Shown: positions 17,116 to 25,510 of the stretch, one piece after another
How positions within the stretch are numbered: the first letter of the stretch is position 1
Layout of the letters: each line of letters opens with the position of its first letter
DNA from: JAVBLQ01 sp031553435
Lineage (GTDB): Bacteria; Bacteroidota; Bacteroidia; Bacteroidales; Azobacteroidaceae
DNA: 64,000 nucleotides
NCBI GenBank assembly: GCA_031553435.1
Contig: JAVBLQ010000007.1
Span: forward strand, 1-64,000
Direction of reading: 5' to 3'
Notes under the pieces: generated by a model
Databases searched by the model: none
What the model was told of the DNA's origin: nothing
The model's input: the letters and a program-made list of their open reading frames with translations, nothing else
Program-made: the position numbers and the translations under genes

Positions 17116-19182
17116 CTATGTTTTTAAATCAGGATAAGCGATTCGAGTATGGTACATTATTTTCAATTTTTCGTTGAAAACCGTTTTGGCATCTTCAATA
17201 TCCCGGAAAGTAAGAGGAGTATTTTTCAATAATCCTTCATTGATTTGATAGTTAATCATTTTTTCAACCAGTTCGGATAGTGATTGTTCTGTATATTCTT
17301 TCAAACTTCGTGAGGCGGCTTCTACAGAGTCGGCCATCATTAAAATAGCGGTTTCTTTAGAAAATGGATTGGGTCCGGGGTAAGTAAATAATTCTTCGTT
17401 GATTTCTTTGTCCGGATAAGCATTTTTGAAAGAATTATAGAAATATTTGGCTTTTCCCCTTCCATGATGGGTTTGAATAAAATCAATTATTTGTTGGGGG
17501 AGATTGTATTTTTGAGCGATTTTTACACCTTCATTTACGTGACTGATAATAATTTTAGCGCTGTCTTCAAAAGTTAATTGACTGTGAGGATTGTAATTTT
17601 CAGACATATTTTCCGTATAAAAACCGGGATTAGACATCTTACCAATATCATGATATAAAGCTCCTGTCCTGACAAGTTGAATATTGGCTCCGATTTTGGA
17701 TGCTGCTGCGGTGGCTAAAATAGATACTTGCAATGAATGTTGAAAACTTCCCGGACAAGTTTCTGAGAATTTCCTTAAAAGCGGTGTATTTGTATTGGAC
17801 ATTTCAACCAAACTAACCCCTGAAGTATATCCGAATAATTTTTCTATCAGGTAAACGAAAGTATAGGTGAACATCAGGAAAATAAAATTAATACCGAAAT
17901 ACAGGAACATTTTCCAATTGATTTTAGCAATACTTCCTTCCTGTATTAATGTTAAACTGACATATATGAGTATGTATGAGATTAATACAAAGAAAGAACT
18001 ACGGATTAATTGTGATCGTTCCGTTAAATTACTAAGGCTGAAAATAGCAGTCATTCCTGCAATAATCTGTAGAATAATAAACTCAGAAGGGAATGGAACT
18101 GCCATTGAACAAGCCAAAATCGTTACAATGTGAGCAAACAAAGCTGTCCTTGTGTCGAAAAAGGTACAGATAACGATTGGAATAATTACATAAGGTATGA
18201 TATAGACATTGAATAGGCTATAATTAACGGTGATCTCTGTCAGTAAAGTGAATATTAAAATCAAAGAAAGGATGAAAAAAACATCTTTCTTTTTGTGATA
18301 AATTTTGGGTCTTAAAAGGTAAAGGTATAAGAAGAAACAAAATAATATTCCGGTGATTAAAACAATAACTCCTGAAATAGTCCAGTTTTGACGTTGATTG
18401 GAACCGGATCTTGTTTCGGTAATAATTTTTAATGAATTAAGAATATTGAATGTTTTATTATCGATAATTATACCTCTGTCCACAATTCTTTCTCCGGCTT
18501 GTACCAAACCTGTAGCGAGAGATACTTGTTGAAGTGTTTCGTTTTTAACCTTTTCAGAAATATCATGATCATAAATAATATTTTCTTCGATATAATTATT
18601 GATATTGCATGCAATTATTTTTTCCTTTTCCAAGTCAGGAGGAATATTGTTAATGATATAATTATAGGCTGATTGTACAGTATAAATTTGATCAACAGAT
18701 TGTTTGGAAAAAATGTTATTCGCATTGTTATTATTTGACGAACCTTTACTTTCAGTCATCAACATCAGAGAATTATAATCGTTTTTCTCCAACATTTGTT
18801 TGTCGGAGTTGCTTATAACTCCTTTTGAATATATTTGATTAAGTGATTTTTCGATGTAGCGTGCATATTCGGATGCAACGGTTTCATGTAAGTTTTTTTG
18901 ATAATCGCTATTAAACTTTTGAAGCTCTTCCTTTTGTATATTCTTTTTTAACTGAAAATAGGGACGAAAAGATTGTAGTACACTGTCTTGTTCTCTTTTT
19001 ACTTCTGATTCACTTTTATATATGGGAAAATCAAATGGTGCGGTCAATAAACCATATTTCCAGGGTTTTCCTTCGGCATAAGAATATCTGAATTTACCTT
19101 CTCTCGGGTAAAAATATGATATTAACAACGCTGCCAGAAGAAAATAAACAGGAATAGATATTTTAACTTTTTTTAAATTCAC
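17116..19182 (-). CDS. 7TMR-HD family phosphodiesterase, PgpH type
   Basis: The 688-residue protein has one N-terminal membrane anchor and an extracytoplasmic 7TMR-HDED domain (about residues 45-270). About seven membrane helices (270-455) follow, then a cytoplasmic HDIG domain with the metal-binding ALYHDIGKM and further HVNEGVKIA, THHGRGKAKYFY and MMADSVEAASR blocks. The family member PgpH of Listeria degrades cyclic di-AMP, which is the likely activity here. The start is GTG at 19182. Divergent from gltX with overlapping promoters. Confidence 0.88.
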   Translation of the reverse strand: MNLKKVKISIPVYFLLAALLISYFYPREGKFRYSYAEGKPWKYGLLTAPFDFPIYKSESEVKREQDSVLQSFRPYFQLKKNIQKEELQKFNSDYQKNLHETVASEYARYIEKSLNQIYSKGVISNSDKQMLEKNDYNSLMLMTESKGSSNNNNANNIFSKQSVDQIYTVQSAYNYIINNIPPDLEKEKIIACNINNYIEENIIYDHDISEKVKNETLQQVSLATGLVQAGERIVDRGIIIDNKTFNILNSLKIITETRSGSNQRQNWTISGVIVLITGILFCFFLYLYLLRPKIYHKKKDVFFILSLILIFTLLTEITVNYSLFNVYIIPYVIIPIVICTFFDTRTALFAHIVTILACSMAVPFPSEFIILQIIAGMTAIFSLSNLTERSQLIRSSFFVLISYILIYVSLTLIQEGSIAKINWKMFLYFGINFIFLMFTYTFVYLIEKLFGYTSGVSLVEMSNTNTPLLRKFSETCPGSFQHSLQVSILATAAASKIGANIQLVRTGALYHDIGKMSNPGFYTENMSENYNPHSQLTFEDSAKIIISHVNEGVKIAQKYNLPQQIIDFIQTHHGRGKAKYFYNSFKNAYPDKEINEELFTYPGPNPFSKETAILMMADSVEAASRSLKEYTEQSLSELVEKMINYQINEGLLKNTPLTFRDIEDAKTVFNEKLKIMYHTRIAYPDLKT

Positions 19183-19234
19183 TTCGTTTTTTCAATTTTT
19201 GCCGAAATATACTAAAAAAACAAGATATAATCTC

Positions 19235-19252
19235 TATTTTTGTGCAAAATTA
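19235..19252. promoter_or_regulatory. back-to-back -7 boxes for gltX and the HD phosphodiesterase
   Basis: TATTTTTG (19235-19242, plus) lies 21 bases before the gltX ATG, and TAATTTTG (19252-19245, minus) lies 62 bases before the phosphodiesterase start. Both match TAnnTTTG; they nearly touch, so only one polymerase could bind at a time. Confidence 0.45.
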
Positions 19253-19263
19253 AGAGTTGAGAA

Positions 19264-20781
19264 ATGTCAGATAAAAAAAATCGAGTGCGTTTTGCACCTA
19301 GCCCAACAGGTCCTTTACACATTGGAGGAGTTCGTACAGCTTTGTATAACTATTTGTTTGCCAAACAACAAGGTGGTAAATTAATTTTAAGGATAGAAGA
19401 TACTGATTCACAGCGTTTTGTTGAAGGGTCGGAAGAATATATCACAGAATCTTTCAAGTGGTTAGGTATCGAATTCGACGAAAGTCCTGAAAAAGGAGGA
19501 CCTAAAGCTCCTTATCGTCAATCGGAAAGAAAGGATATTTACAGAAAATATGTAGATATTTTGTTGGAAAAAAACCTGGCATATTTAGCATTCGATACTC
19601 CGGCCGAATTGGAGTCGAAAAGAGAACAAAATCCTAATTTTCAGTATGATGCATCTACCCGGATGCAAATGAAAAATAGCCTGACTTTGTCTGAAAAAGA
19701 AGTTTCGGATTGGGTCGGATCAGGTTTTCCTTATGTAGTAAGGATTAAGATTGAGCCGGATAATAATATCATTGTCAATGATTTAATCAGGGGAAAAGTG
19801 TCTGTTAATTCGTCGGTATTGGATGATAAAGTACTCTTCAAATCTGCCGATGGTTTGCCTACTTATCATTTAGCCAATATTGTGGATGATCATTTGATGG
19901 AAATCAGTCATGTGATCAGGGGTGAAGAATGGTTGCCTTCGGCGCCACTGCATGTATTGCTTTATCGTTATTTCGGATGGGAAGATACGATGCCTCAGTT
20001 TGTGCATCTTCCGTTGCTATTAAAACCGGATGGAAACGGTAAACTGAGTAAACGTGATGGAGACCGTCTTGGATTTCCTGTTTTTCCTTTGGAATGGAAA
20101 GATCCTAAAACGGGAGATATTTCTTCGGGTTACAGGGAAGCGGGTTATTTGCCGGAGGCCATAATCAATTTCCTCGCTCTTTTGGGCTGGAATCCAGGGA
20201 ACGATCAGGAGATTTTTTCTATGGAAGAATTGATTTCACTTTTCTCTTTCGAAAGATGTAGCAAAAGTGGTGCTAAATTTGATTTTGAAAAAGGTAAATG
20301 GTTCAATCATAAATATATACAAATAAAAACGAATCAGGAAATAGTATCACTTTTCATGCCATTACTGGCAGAAAGAAATATTCATGCCGATATTGCTTAT
20401 GTAGAAAAAGTGGTCGCTTTGGTAAAGGAAAGAGTTTCTTTTGTTAAAGAACTTTGGGATCAATCCTCATTCTTTTTCATTGCTCCTGAAAGTTATGATG
20501 AAAAAACAGTAAAAAAACGTTGGAAAGAAGATTCTCCGCAACAAATGTCTGAGTTGATCGAAGTATTGTCTAAAATAGAAAAGTTTTCAGCAGAAAATAC
20601 GGAAGAAATTGTCAAAAACTGGATCGAGTCCAAACAATACCATTTGGGAAATGTGATGAATGCTTTCCGTTTGACAATCGTCGGAGAATCCAAAGGACCT
20701 CACATGTTTGATATCATAGCTTTATTGGGAAAAGAAGAAACTGTTAGCCGTATTCAAAAGGCTATCACATTAATTGTTTGA
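19264..20781 (+). CDS. gltX: glutamate--tRNA ligase
   Basis: The 505-residue class I synthetase charges tRNA-Glu. The HIGH-type motif is APSPTGPLHIGGVRTALYNY near the N-terminus, followed by ILRIEDTD, and the KMSKS-type motif is KLSKRDG at about residue 260. The C-terminal anticodon-binding region is helical. Length is normal for a bacterial discriminating or non-discriminating GluRS; no glnS is visible here to decide between the two. Its stop precedes the waaA start by 13 bases. Confidence 0.95.
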   Translation: MSDKKNRVRFAPSPTGPLHIGGVRTALYNYLFAKQQGGKLILRIEDTDSQRFVEGSEEYITESFKWLGIEFDESPEKGGPKAPYRQSERKDIYRKYVDILLEKNLAYLAFDTPAELESKREQNPNFQYDASTRMQMKNSLTLSEKEVSDWVGSGFPYVVRIKIEPDNNIIVNDLIRGKVSVNSSVLDDKVLFKSADGLPTYHLANIVDDHLMEISHVIRGEEWLPSAPLHVLLYRYFGWEDTMPQFVHLPLLLKPDGNGKLSKRDGDRLGFPVFPLEWKDPKTGDISSGYREAGYLPEAIINFLALLGWNPGNDQEIFSMEELISLFSFERCSKSGAKFDFEKGKWFNHKYIQIKTNQEIVSLFMPLLAERNIHADIAYVEKVVALVKERVSFVKELWDQSSFFFIAPESYDEKTVKKRWKEDSPQQMSELIEVLSKIEKFSAENTEEIVKNWIESKQYHLGNVMNAFRLTIVGESKGPHMFDIIALLGKEETVSRIQKAITLIV

Positions 20782-20794
20782 TAAAAAGGCTTGT

Positions 20795-22030
20795 ATGTAT
20801 AATATTGCAATTGCAATCTATGCTTTTTTCGTTCGTTTGATTTCTCCTTTCCACAAGAAAGCCAAATTGATGATACAAGGACAGAAGCAGACTTTTGATA
20901 TTCTTCGTCAAAAAATGGAATCCGGTCAGAAATACATTTGGTTCCATGCTTCTTCTCTGGGAGAATTTGAACAAGGCAGACCTATGATGGAAAGGATTAA
21001 ACGTGATCATCCGGAATATAAAATTCTGCTTACCTTTTTTTCACCATCCGGATATGAAATCCGGAAAAACTATCCTCATGCGGATGTTGTTTGTTATTTG
21101 CCGTTTGATACACCCGGCAATGCGAAACAGTTTCTTAAAATTGCTCATCCTTTTATTGCCATTTTTATCAAATATGAGTTTTGGATGAATTATCTGACTC
21201 AACTCAAAAAACGGGGAATACCAACTTATATTATTTCATCGGTTTTTCGTCCGGATCAGATATTTTTTAAACCCTATGCCAGTAACTACAAACATGTATT
21301 GACTGCTTTTGATATCTTTTTTGTTCAGGACGAATCTTCGAAAAATTTGTTGAATAATCATGAATTCAAAAATGTGATTGTTTCCGGAGATACTCGTTTT
21401 GACAGGGTAGGGGAGGTTTATAATCAAGCTAAATCAATTCCGTTGATTGAATCTTTTTGTAAAGATAAAAGTGGGAAAAATGGATTTACTTTGATTGCCG
21501 GAAGTTCCTGGGAAAAAGATGAAGACATTTTCATTCCGTTTTTTAATGAAAATCTGGGAGTAAAATTGATCATTGCTCCACATGAAATTCATCAGGAACA
21601 TTTGGATTCTATTATCTCCAAATTATCCCGCCCCTTCACATTATTTTCACAAGCTACAGAAGATAATATCAAGGATGTTGATTGTGTTATCATTGATTCA
21701 TTCGGTTTACTTTCATCTGTTTACCGGTATGGAAATGTTGCTTATATTGGAGGCGGTTTTGGAGTAGGAATACATAATATTCTGGAAGCTGCAGTTTATG
21801 GAATTCCGGTTGTTTTTGGTCCTAATTATCATAAATTTATAGAAGCCAAAGAATTAATCAAAGTTGAAGGTGGATTTTCTATCAAAAATAAAGAAGAATT
21901 TACAACTTTGATGAATAAATTTATGTCGGATAAAGATGCCTTGACTTCAACAGGAAAGAAGGCCGGAGATTTTGTTCAGCGAAATATTGGGACGACGGAT
22001 AGGATATTGAAGGAAATCGGATTGGAATAA
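20795..22030 (+). CDS. waaA: 3-deoxy-D-manno-octulosonic acid (Kdo) transferase
   Basis: This 411-residue inner-membrane enzyme transfers Kdo to lipid A precursors. It has an N-terminal anchor (NIAIAIYAFFVRLISPF), the N-lobe signature WFHASSLGEFEQGRPMME with the general-base glutamate, and the C-lobe donor site GGGFGVGIHNILEAAVYGIPVVFGP. These are diagnostic of the GT30 family. A TTG seven codons upstream overlaps gltX; ATG 20795 is the better start. Probably cotranscribed with gltX. Confidence 0.92.
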   Translation: MYNIAIAIYAFFVRLISPFHKKAKLMIQGQKQTFDILRQKMESGQKYIWFHASSLGEFEQGRPMMERIKRDHPEYKILLTFFSPSGYEIRKNYPHADVVCYLPFDTPGNAKQFLKIAHPFIAIFIKYEFWMNYLTQLKKRGIPTYIISSVFRPDQIFFKPYASNYKHVLTAFDIFFVQDESSKNLLNNHEFKNVIVSGDTRFDRVGEVYNQAKSIPLIESFCKDKSGKNGFTLIAGSSWEKDEDIFIPFFNENLGVKLIIAPHEIHQEHLDSIISKLSRPFTLFSQATEDNIKDVDCVIIDSFGLLSSVYRYGNVAYIGGGFGVGIHNILEAAVYGIPVVFGPNYHKFIEAKELIKVEGGFSIKNKEEFTTLMNKFMSDKDALTSTGKKAGDFVQRNIGTTDRILKEIGLE

Positions 22031-22042
22031 GCGTTTATTTTA

Positions 22043-22117
22043 GTTACAAGTTACTGGTTACGAGTTACAAGAAAGCCTGTAGTTATTTTCCGTAACTCGT
22101 AACCAGTAACTTGTAAC
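22043..22117. terminator. 26-bp perfect hairpin made of GTTACnn heptads
   Basis: The left arm 22043-22068 reads GTTACAA-GTTACTG-GTTACGA-GTTAC and the right arm 22092-22117 is its perfect reverse complement, with a 23-base loop. It lies between the convergent waaA and YegP-like genes, twelve bases past one stop and three bases before the other, so a bidirectional terminator role is likely. There is no classical U-tract at the right end. Confidence 0.55.
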
Positions 22118-22119
22118 AA

Positions 22120-22452
22120 CTATATTGTTAAATCCACAATCTCAGCATCCGGTGCATTCTTTTTAACAGATTCAATGCCATTATCTCTTGAATCTACAGA
22201 TGCATACATTTGGCTTGATCCGATAATTTGACCGTTAGTTGCTTTCAGATTGAAATAAAATTTTCCGTTTTTAGCTTCTTTGCGTTCATATTTAGCATCG
22301 TCCGGTGCATTTTTCTTAACAGATTCTATTCCGTTATTGCATGCAGCTTTTGTGGTATATCCTTCACTTGTGAGGATAACTTGTCCGTTGGTAGCTTTCA
22401 AATTGAAATAGAACTCATCATTTTTCATTTTGGAGATTTCAAATTTACCCAT
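22120..22452 (-). CDS. YegP family protein, two DUF1508 repeats
   Basis: The 110-residue protein consists of two near-identical repeats of about 48 residues. Each has the core FYFNLKATNGQ[VI]I-x-x-S followed by NGIESVKKNAPD, the DUF1508 (YegP) fold. The function of the family is unknown; it is a small cytoplasmic dimer-like protein. Both repeats are intact. Confidence 0.88.
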   Translation of the reverse strand: MGKFEISKMKNDEFYFNLKATNGQVILTSEGYTTKAACNNGIESVKKNAPDDAKYERKEAKNGKFYFNLKATNGQIIGSSQMYASVDSRDNGIESVKKNAPDAEIVDLTI

Positions 22453-22514
22453 ATTCTTAAATTTTTAGTTTTTAATTCTTCACTCTTGAAAGAACAATAA
22501 CCATACCAAAAAAT

Positions 22515-23834
22515 TTACTTTCCACTGAAATTAACTTTATCAAATAATACCGAAGGTATTCTCCATGAAGTGTTTAATTTCGGATCATTTCCTATTTCAA
22601 TAATATTATTCCATAGAGTGAGTAAATTTCCTGTGATATTCATTTCATTCAGAGGCTTAACAGCTTTGCCGTTTTCAATCAGGAAGCCTTCGATTCCGAA
22701 AGAAAAATCGCCGGTAGTACTGTTGCTGTTTCCTCCGTTGAATCCGGTTATCCAGATTCCTTTTTCCAAAGATGCAAGGATCTGGTCGAAGTTTTTATCT
22801 CCAAGTTCGCATGTAAGAATGGACGGAGATTGGACGGTTGGTTCTACATTCATTTTTCCGGCGTAATAGGTATCGATGTAATATGTTTTCAAAACACCTT
22901 TGTCGATTACGCTTCTTTTTTTAGTAGCAACACCTTCGGAATCAAACCAACGGGCTCCTCTGGCTTTAACAATATGAGGATCGTCAACAATTGTAAGTTT
23001 ATCGTCAACAATTTTTTGATCGATTTTATCAATTAAAAAAGAATTTTTTTGTTGTAAAGCGCTTCCATACAGTGCAGAAATAATGGGTGAAAACAATCTG
23101 CCGATTTGCATGTTATCGACCAGCATGGGATATACGCCTGATTCGATTTTAGTTTGTCCTAGTTTTTGAATGGTGCGTTTCAATGCAGTTTTTCCAATGT
23201 CTTGTTTTTGAAGCGTATCCCAGAAGATGGCCGAATCATACCACCAGGAAGATGGGCGGGAGTCGTTTTCGCTTTTCATCGATGTACTGGCATCTACACT
23301 GAAATAGGTGCTGGCAGTTTCTCCTTCAAATCCGTTACTGCAAATCATATAACTGTTGACATCTCCGTCGCTGAATCCGCCGGAAACAGATATCAAACGC
23401 TCATCTGTACCATATACTTCATCAACAGCGTTTTTGGCCAATGCAATTTTTTGATCGACGGATATGTTTTTATAATTGTTGTCAAATATCTGGAGGTCAT
23501 GTCCTCCTCCTTTGTAACAACGGTCAGGATCGGGTAATTTGCGGTATTTATCCGGAGCCAGGTAGCGGGTAGATTCTATTCCGTTAAGGATGAATTTTTC
23601 CAATTCTCTTTTTTCCAATCGGTTTGTTGAGAATGAAGCATATCTTCCGTCAACAAACAGACTGATTTCCATTCTGTTTTGGGATGATTGTTCCAGTTTA
23701 TCCAATTGTGTATCTCTGTATTCGAAAGAATTTTCAGTCGAAGCATAAACCTTGATGCGGGAATCGGAACATCCGTTTTCAAGAGCAAATTTCATTGCCC
23801 ATTGTGCGAGTTCTTTATATGTTTGTGAAATCAT
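22515..23834 (-). CDS. TldE/PmbA-type metallopeptidase partner subunit
   Basis: The 439-residue protein resembles the TldE half of the TldD/TldE protease. It lacks an HExxxH site and has the TldE-like blocks GVATKKRSVIDKGVLKTYYIDTYYAGKM and GDFSFGIEGFLIENGKAVKP. In the known pair TldE forms a heterodimer with TldD, which supplies the zinc. It is encoded 65 bases after the tldD homologue on the same strand, so both should be made together. No signal peptide is visible, unlike its partner. Confidence 0.87.
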   Translation of the reverse strand: MISQTYKELAQWAMKFALENGCSDSRIKVYASTENSFEYRDTQLDKLEQSSQNRMEISLFVDGRYASFSTNRLEKRELEKFILNGIESTRYLAPDKYRKLPDPDRCYKGGGHDLQIFDNNYKNISVDQKIALAKNAVDEVYGTDERLISVSGGFSDGDVNSYMICSNGFEGETASTYFSVDASTSMKSENDSRPSSWWYDSAIFWDTLQKQDIGKTALKRTIQKLGQTKIESGVYPMLVDNMQIGRLFSPIISALYGSALQQKNSFLIDKIDQKIVDDKLTIVDDPHIVKARGARWFDSEGVATKKRSVIDKGVLKTYYIDTYYAGKMNVEPTVQSPSILTCELGDKNFDQILASLEKGIWITGFNGGNSNSTTGDFSFGIEGFLIENGKAVKPLNEMNITGNLLTLWNNIIEIGNDPKLNTSWRIPSVLFDKVNFSGK

Positions 23835-23899
23835 GTTTTTAGTTTTTAAAGAAGTTATAGAAGTTAGAAGAATATTTAAACTTCACCCTTCACTTTTAA

Positions 23900-25414
23900 T
23901 TATTCTCCTCCGACAGTTAGTTTTTTGACCAATACTGAAGGTAATCCTTGGGAAACCGGAGCGCCTTGTCCATTTTTACCGCAAGTCCATGCGCCTTGAT
24001 CGATTTTCAGATTGTTGGCTACCATTGTAACATCTGCCAATGCCTTGGGACCGTTGCCAATGATGTTGATGTCTTTGATTGGCTGAGTCAGTTTCCCATT
24101 TTCAATCAGATAACCGGATTTAACGAAGAATGTGAAATCTCCCGCTCCGATTTGTACCTGACCATTCGTGAAAGTATCGACAAAAACGCCTTGTTTAACA
24201 CTGGCGATTATATCGGCTTCCGTATAATTGCCATTTTCCATGTATGTTGAACGCATGCGGGGTATAGGCATATAACGGAAAGACTCACGGCGTCCGTTGC
24301 CGGTCGGATCAACTCCATAGTGTTTGGCGCTGATACGGTCATGCAGATAAGAGTTTAACACTCCGTCTTTAACAATGTATGTTTTTTGGCTGGCAATTCC
24401 TTCGTCGTCGAAATTGATTGATCCGCGATCGCCGTCGATAATTCCATTATCTACGACATTGATATGTTCGTCACAGATTTTCTTTCCTAGTTTATCGGAG
24501 AAGATAGATGTGTTGATTCGATTAAAATCTGCTTCAAAGGCGTGTCCGATGGCTTCGTGCAATAGGATTCCGGATCCTCCGGCGCTCATTACCACGGGCA
24601 TTTCTCCACCTTTAGGTTTGACAGCTTCAAACATCAAAGATGCAATTTTTACGGCTTCCTGGGCAATTTCGTCGATTACATTGTCGGTTAAAAATTCGAA
24701 GCCTTTTCTTGCAGCCCTGGAAGCGTGAGCATTTTCAATTTTCCCGTCTTTTTCCATGATACAGGAGGTGCTGGCAATGATCATCGGACGATAATCATGG
24801 CAAAGTAATCCTTCCGAATTGTAATACAAAATGTAGGATGTGGAATCGTTTAAAGATGCATTTACTTTTGTAACTTTGCTGTCCAGATCGAAGATACGTT
24901 TATTTAGCTTTTCGAGATAAGGCATCTTCGCCTGGATGCTGATGTCTTCCCATGATTTGACAATCGGATAATGATTGGCAAATGTTTTTTCGTTGATTTT
25001 GATGGGAGGAGTTTTGGCTGAACCTGAGGCTATGCGGGATGCTGTTCGTGCGGCCTTTGTCATTTCATCCAAAGTAATATTTTCCACATAAGCATATCCG
25101 GTTTGATCTCCGTTTACAACGCGGATTCCCACTCCATAATCAATCGAAGAACTGGCTCTGTTTACATTGCCGTCTTGCAATCCAAGATAGTTGGAGAATG
25201 TATGCTCAAAATACAGATCCGCATATTCTCCGCCTTTTTCAAGTGCGACTGTGATCACTTTTTTCAAGTCGTTTTCCGATACTCCAAAATGATTTAACAT
25301 TTCGTTGATTCCTTTTACGGAGTTCCCGGCATTTTCTCCACGCAAAAGGTGGGGGAATACTGTGCTTCCGATTAATGCCATGCTTCCTGTTTTTAAAAAA
25401 TCTCGTCTTTTCAT
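23900..25414 (-). CDS. TldD-type metallopeptidase with Tat signal
   Basis: The 504-residue protein begins MKRRDFLKTGSMALIGSTV, a textbook twin-arginine signal, followed by a TldD domain with the zinc-binding motif HEAIGHAFEAD near residue 285. Typical later blocks are DDEGIASQKTYIVKDGVLNSYL and GDFTFFVKSGYLIENGKL. The E. coli TldD is cytoplasmic and degrades unfolded peptides or matures peptide antibiotics; this version is predicted to be exported folded. It lies directly upstream of the tldE homologue. Confidence 0.88.
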   Translation of the reverse strand: MKRRDFLKTGSMALIGSTVFPHLLRGENAGNSVKGINEMLNHFGVSENDLKKVITVALEKGGEYADLYFEHTFSNYLGLQDGNVNRASSSIDYGVGIRVVNGDQTGYAYVENITLDEMTKAARTASRIASGSAKTPPIKINEKTFANHYPIVKSWEDISIQAKMPYLEKLNKRIFDLDSKVTKVNASLNDSTSYILYYNSEGLLCHDYRPMIIASTSCIMEKDGKIENAHASRAARKGFEFLTDNVIDEIAQEAVKIASLMFEAVKPKGGEMPVVMSAGGSGILLHEAIGHAFEADFNRINTSIFSDKLGKKICDEHINVVDNGIIDGDRGSINFDDEGIASQKTYIVKDGVLNSYLHDRISAKHYGVDPTGNGRRESFRYMPIPRMRSTYMENGNYTEADIIASVKQGVFVDTFTNGQVQIGAGDFTFFVKSGYLIENGKLTQPIKDINIIGNGPKALADVTMVANNLKIDQGAWTCGKNGQGAPVSQGLPSVLVKKLTVGGE

Positions 25415-25431
25415 ATAATAATAGTTACAAG

Positions 25432-25508
25432 TTATTAGTTAGGAGTTACAAGTTATTTATAATGGTTATCGGTATTTCAACTCGTAACCTGTAACTTGTA
25501 GCTCGTCA
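25432..25508. repeat. intergenic hairpin, GTTACAA/GTAACTT family
   Basis: The left side holds AGTTACA-AGTTATT-AGTTAGG-AGTTACA-AGTTA (25432-25456) and the right side ACTCGTAACCTGTAACTTGT plus GTCAC (25479-25508). The arms pair imperfectly. It lies between two same-strand genes (fhs upstream of it in position, tldD after), so it is at the 5' side of tldD's neighbour and the 3' side of fhs in genome order only; it separates two minus-strand units. Confidence 0.5.
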
Positions 25509-25510
25509 CT

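Noticed and set aside
22043..22117. Tandem GTTACnn repeats as a possible CRISPR array
   Set aside because: Units are only seven bases, have no spacers, and form a hairpin instead; no cas genes are in the window.
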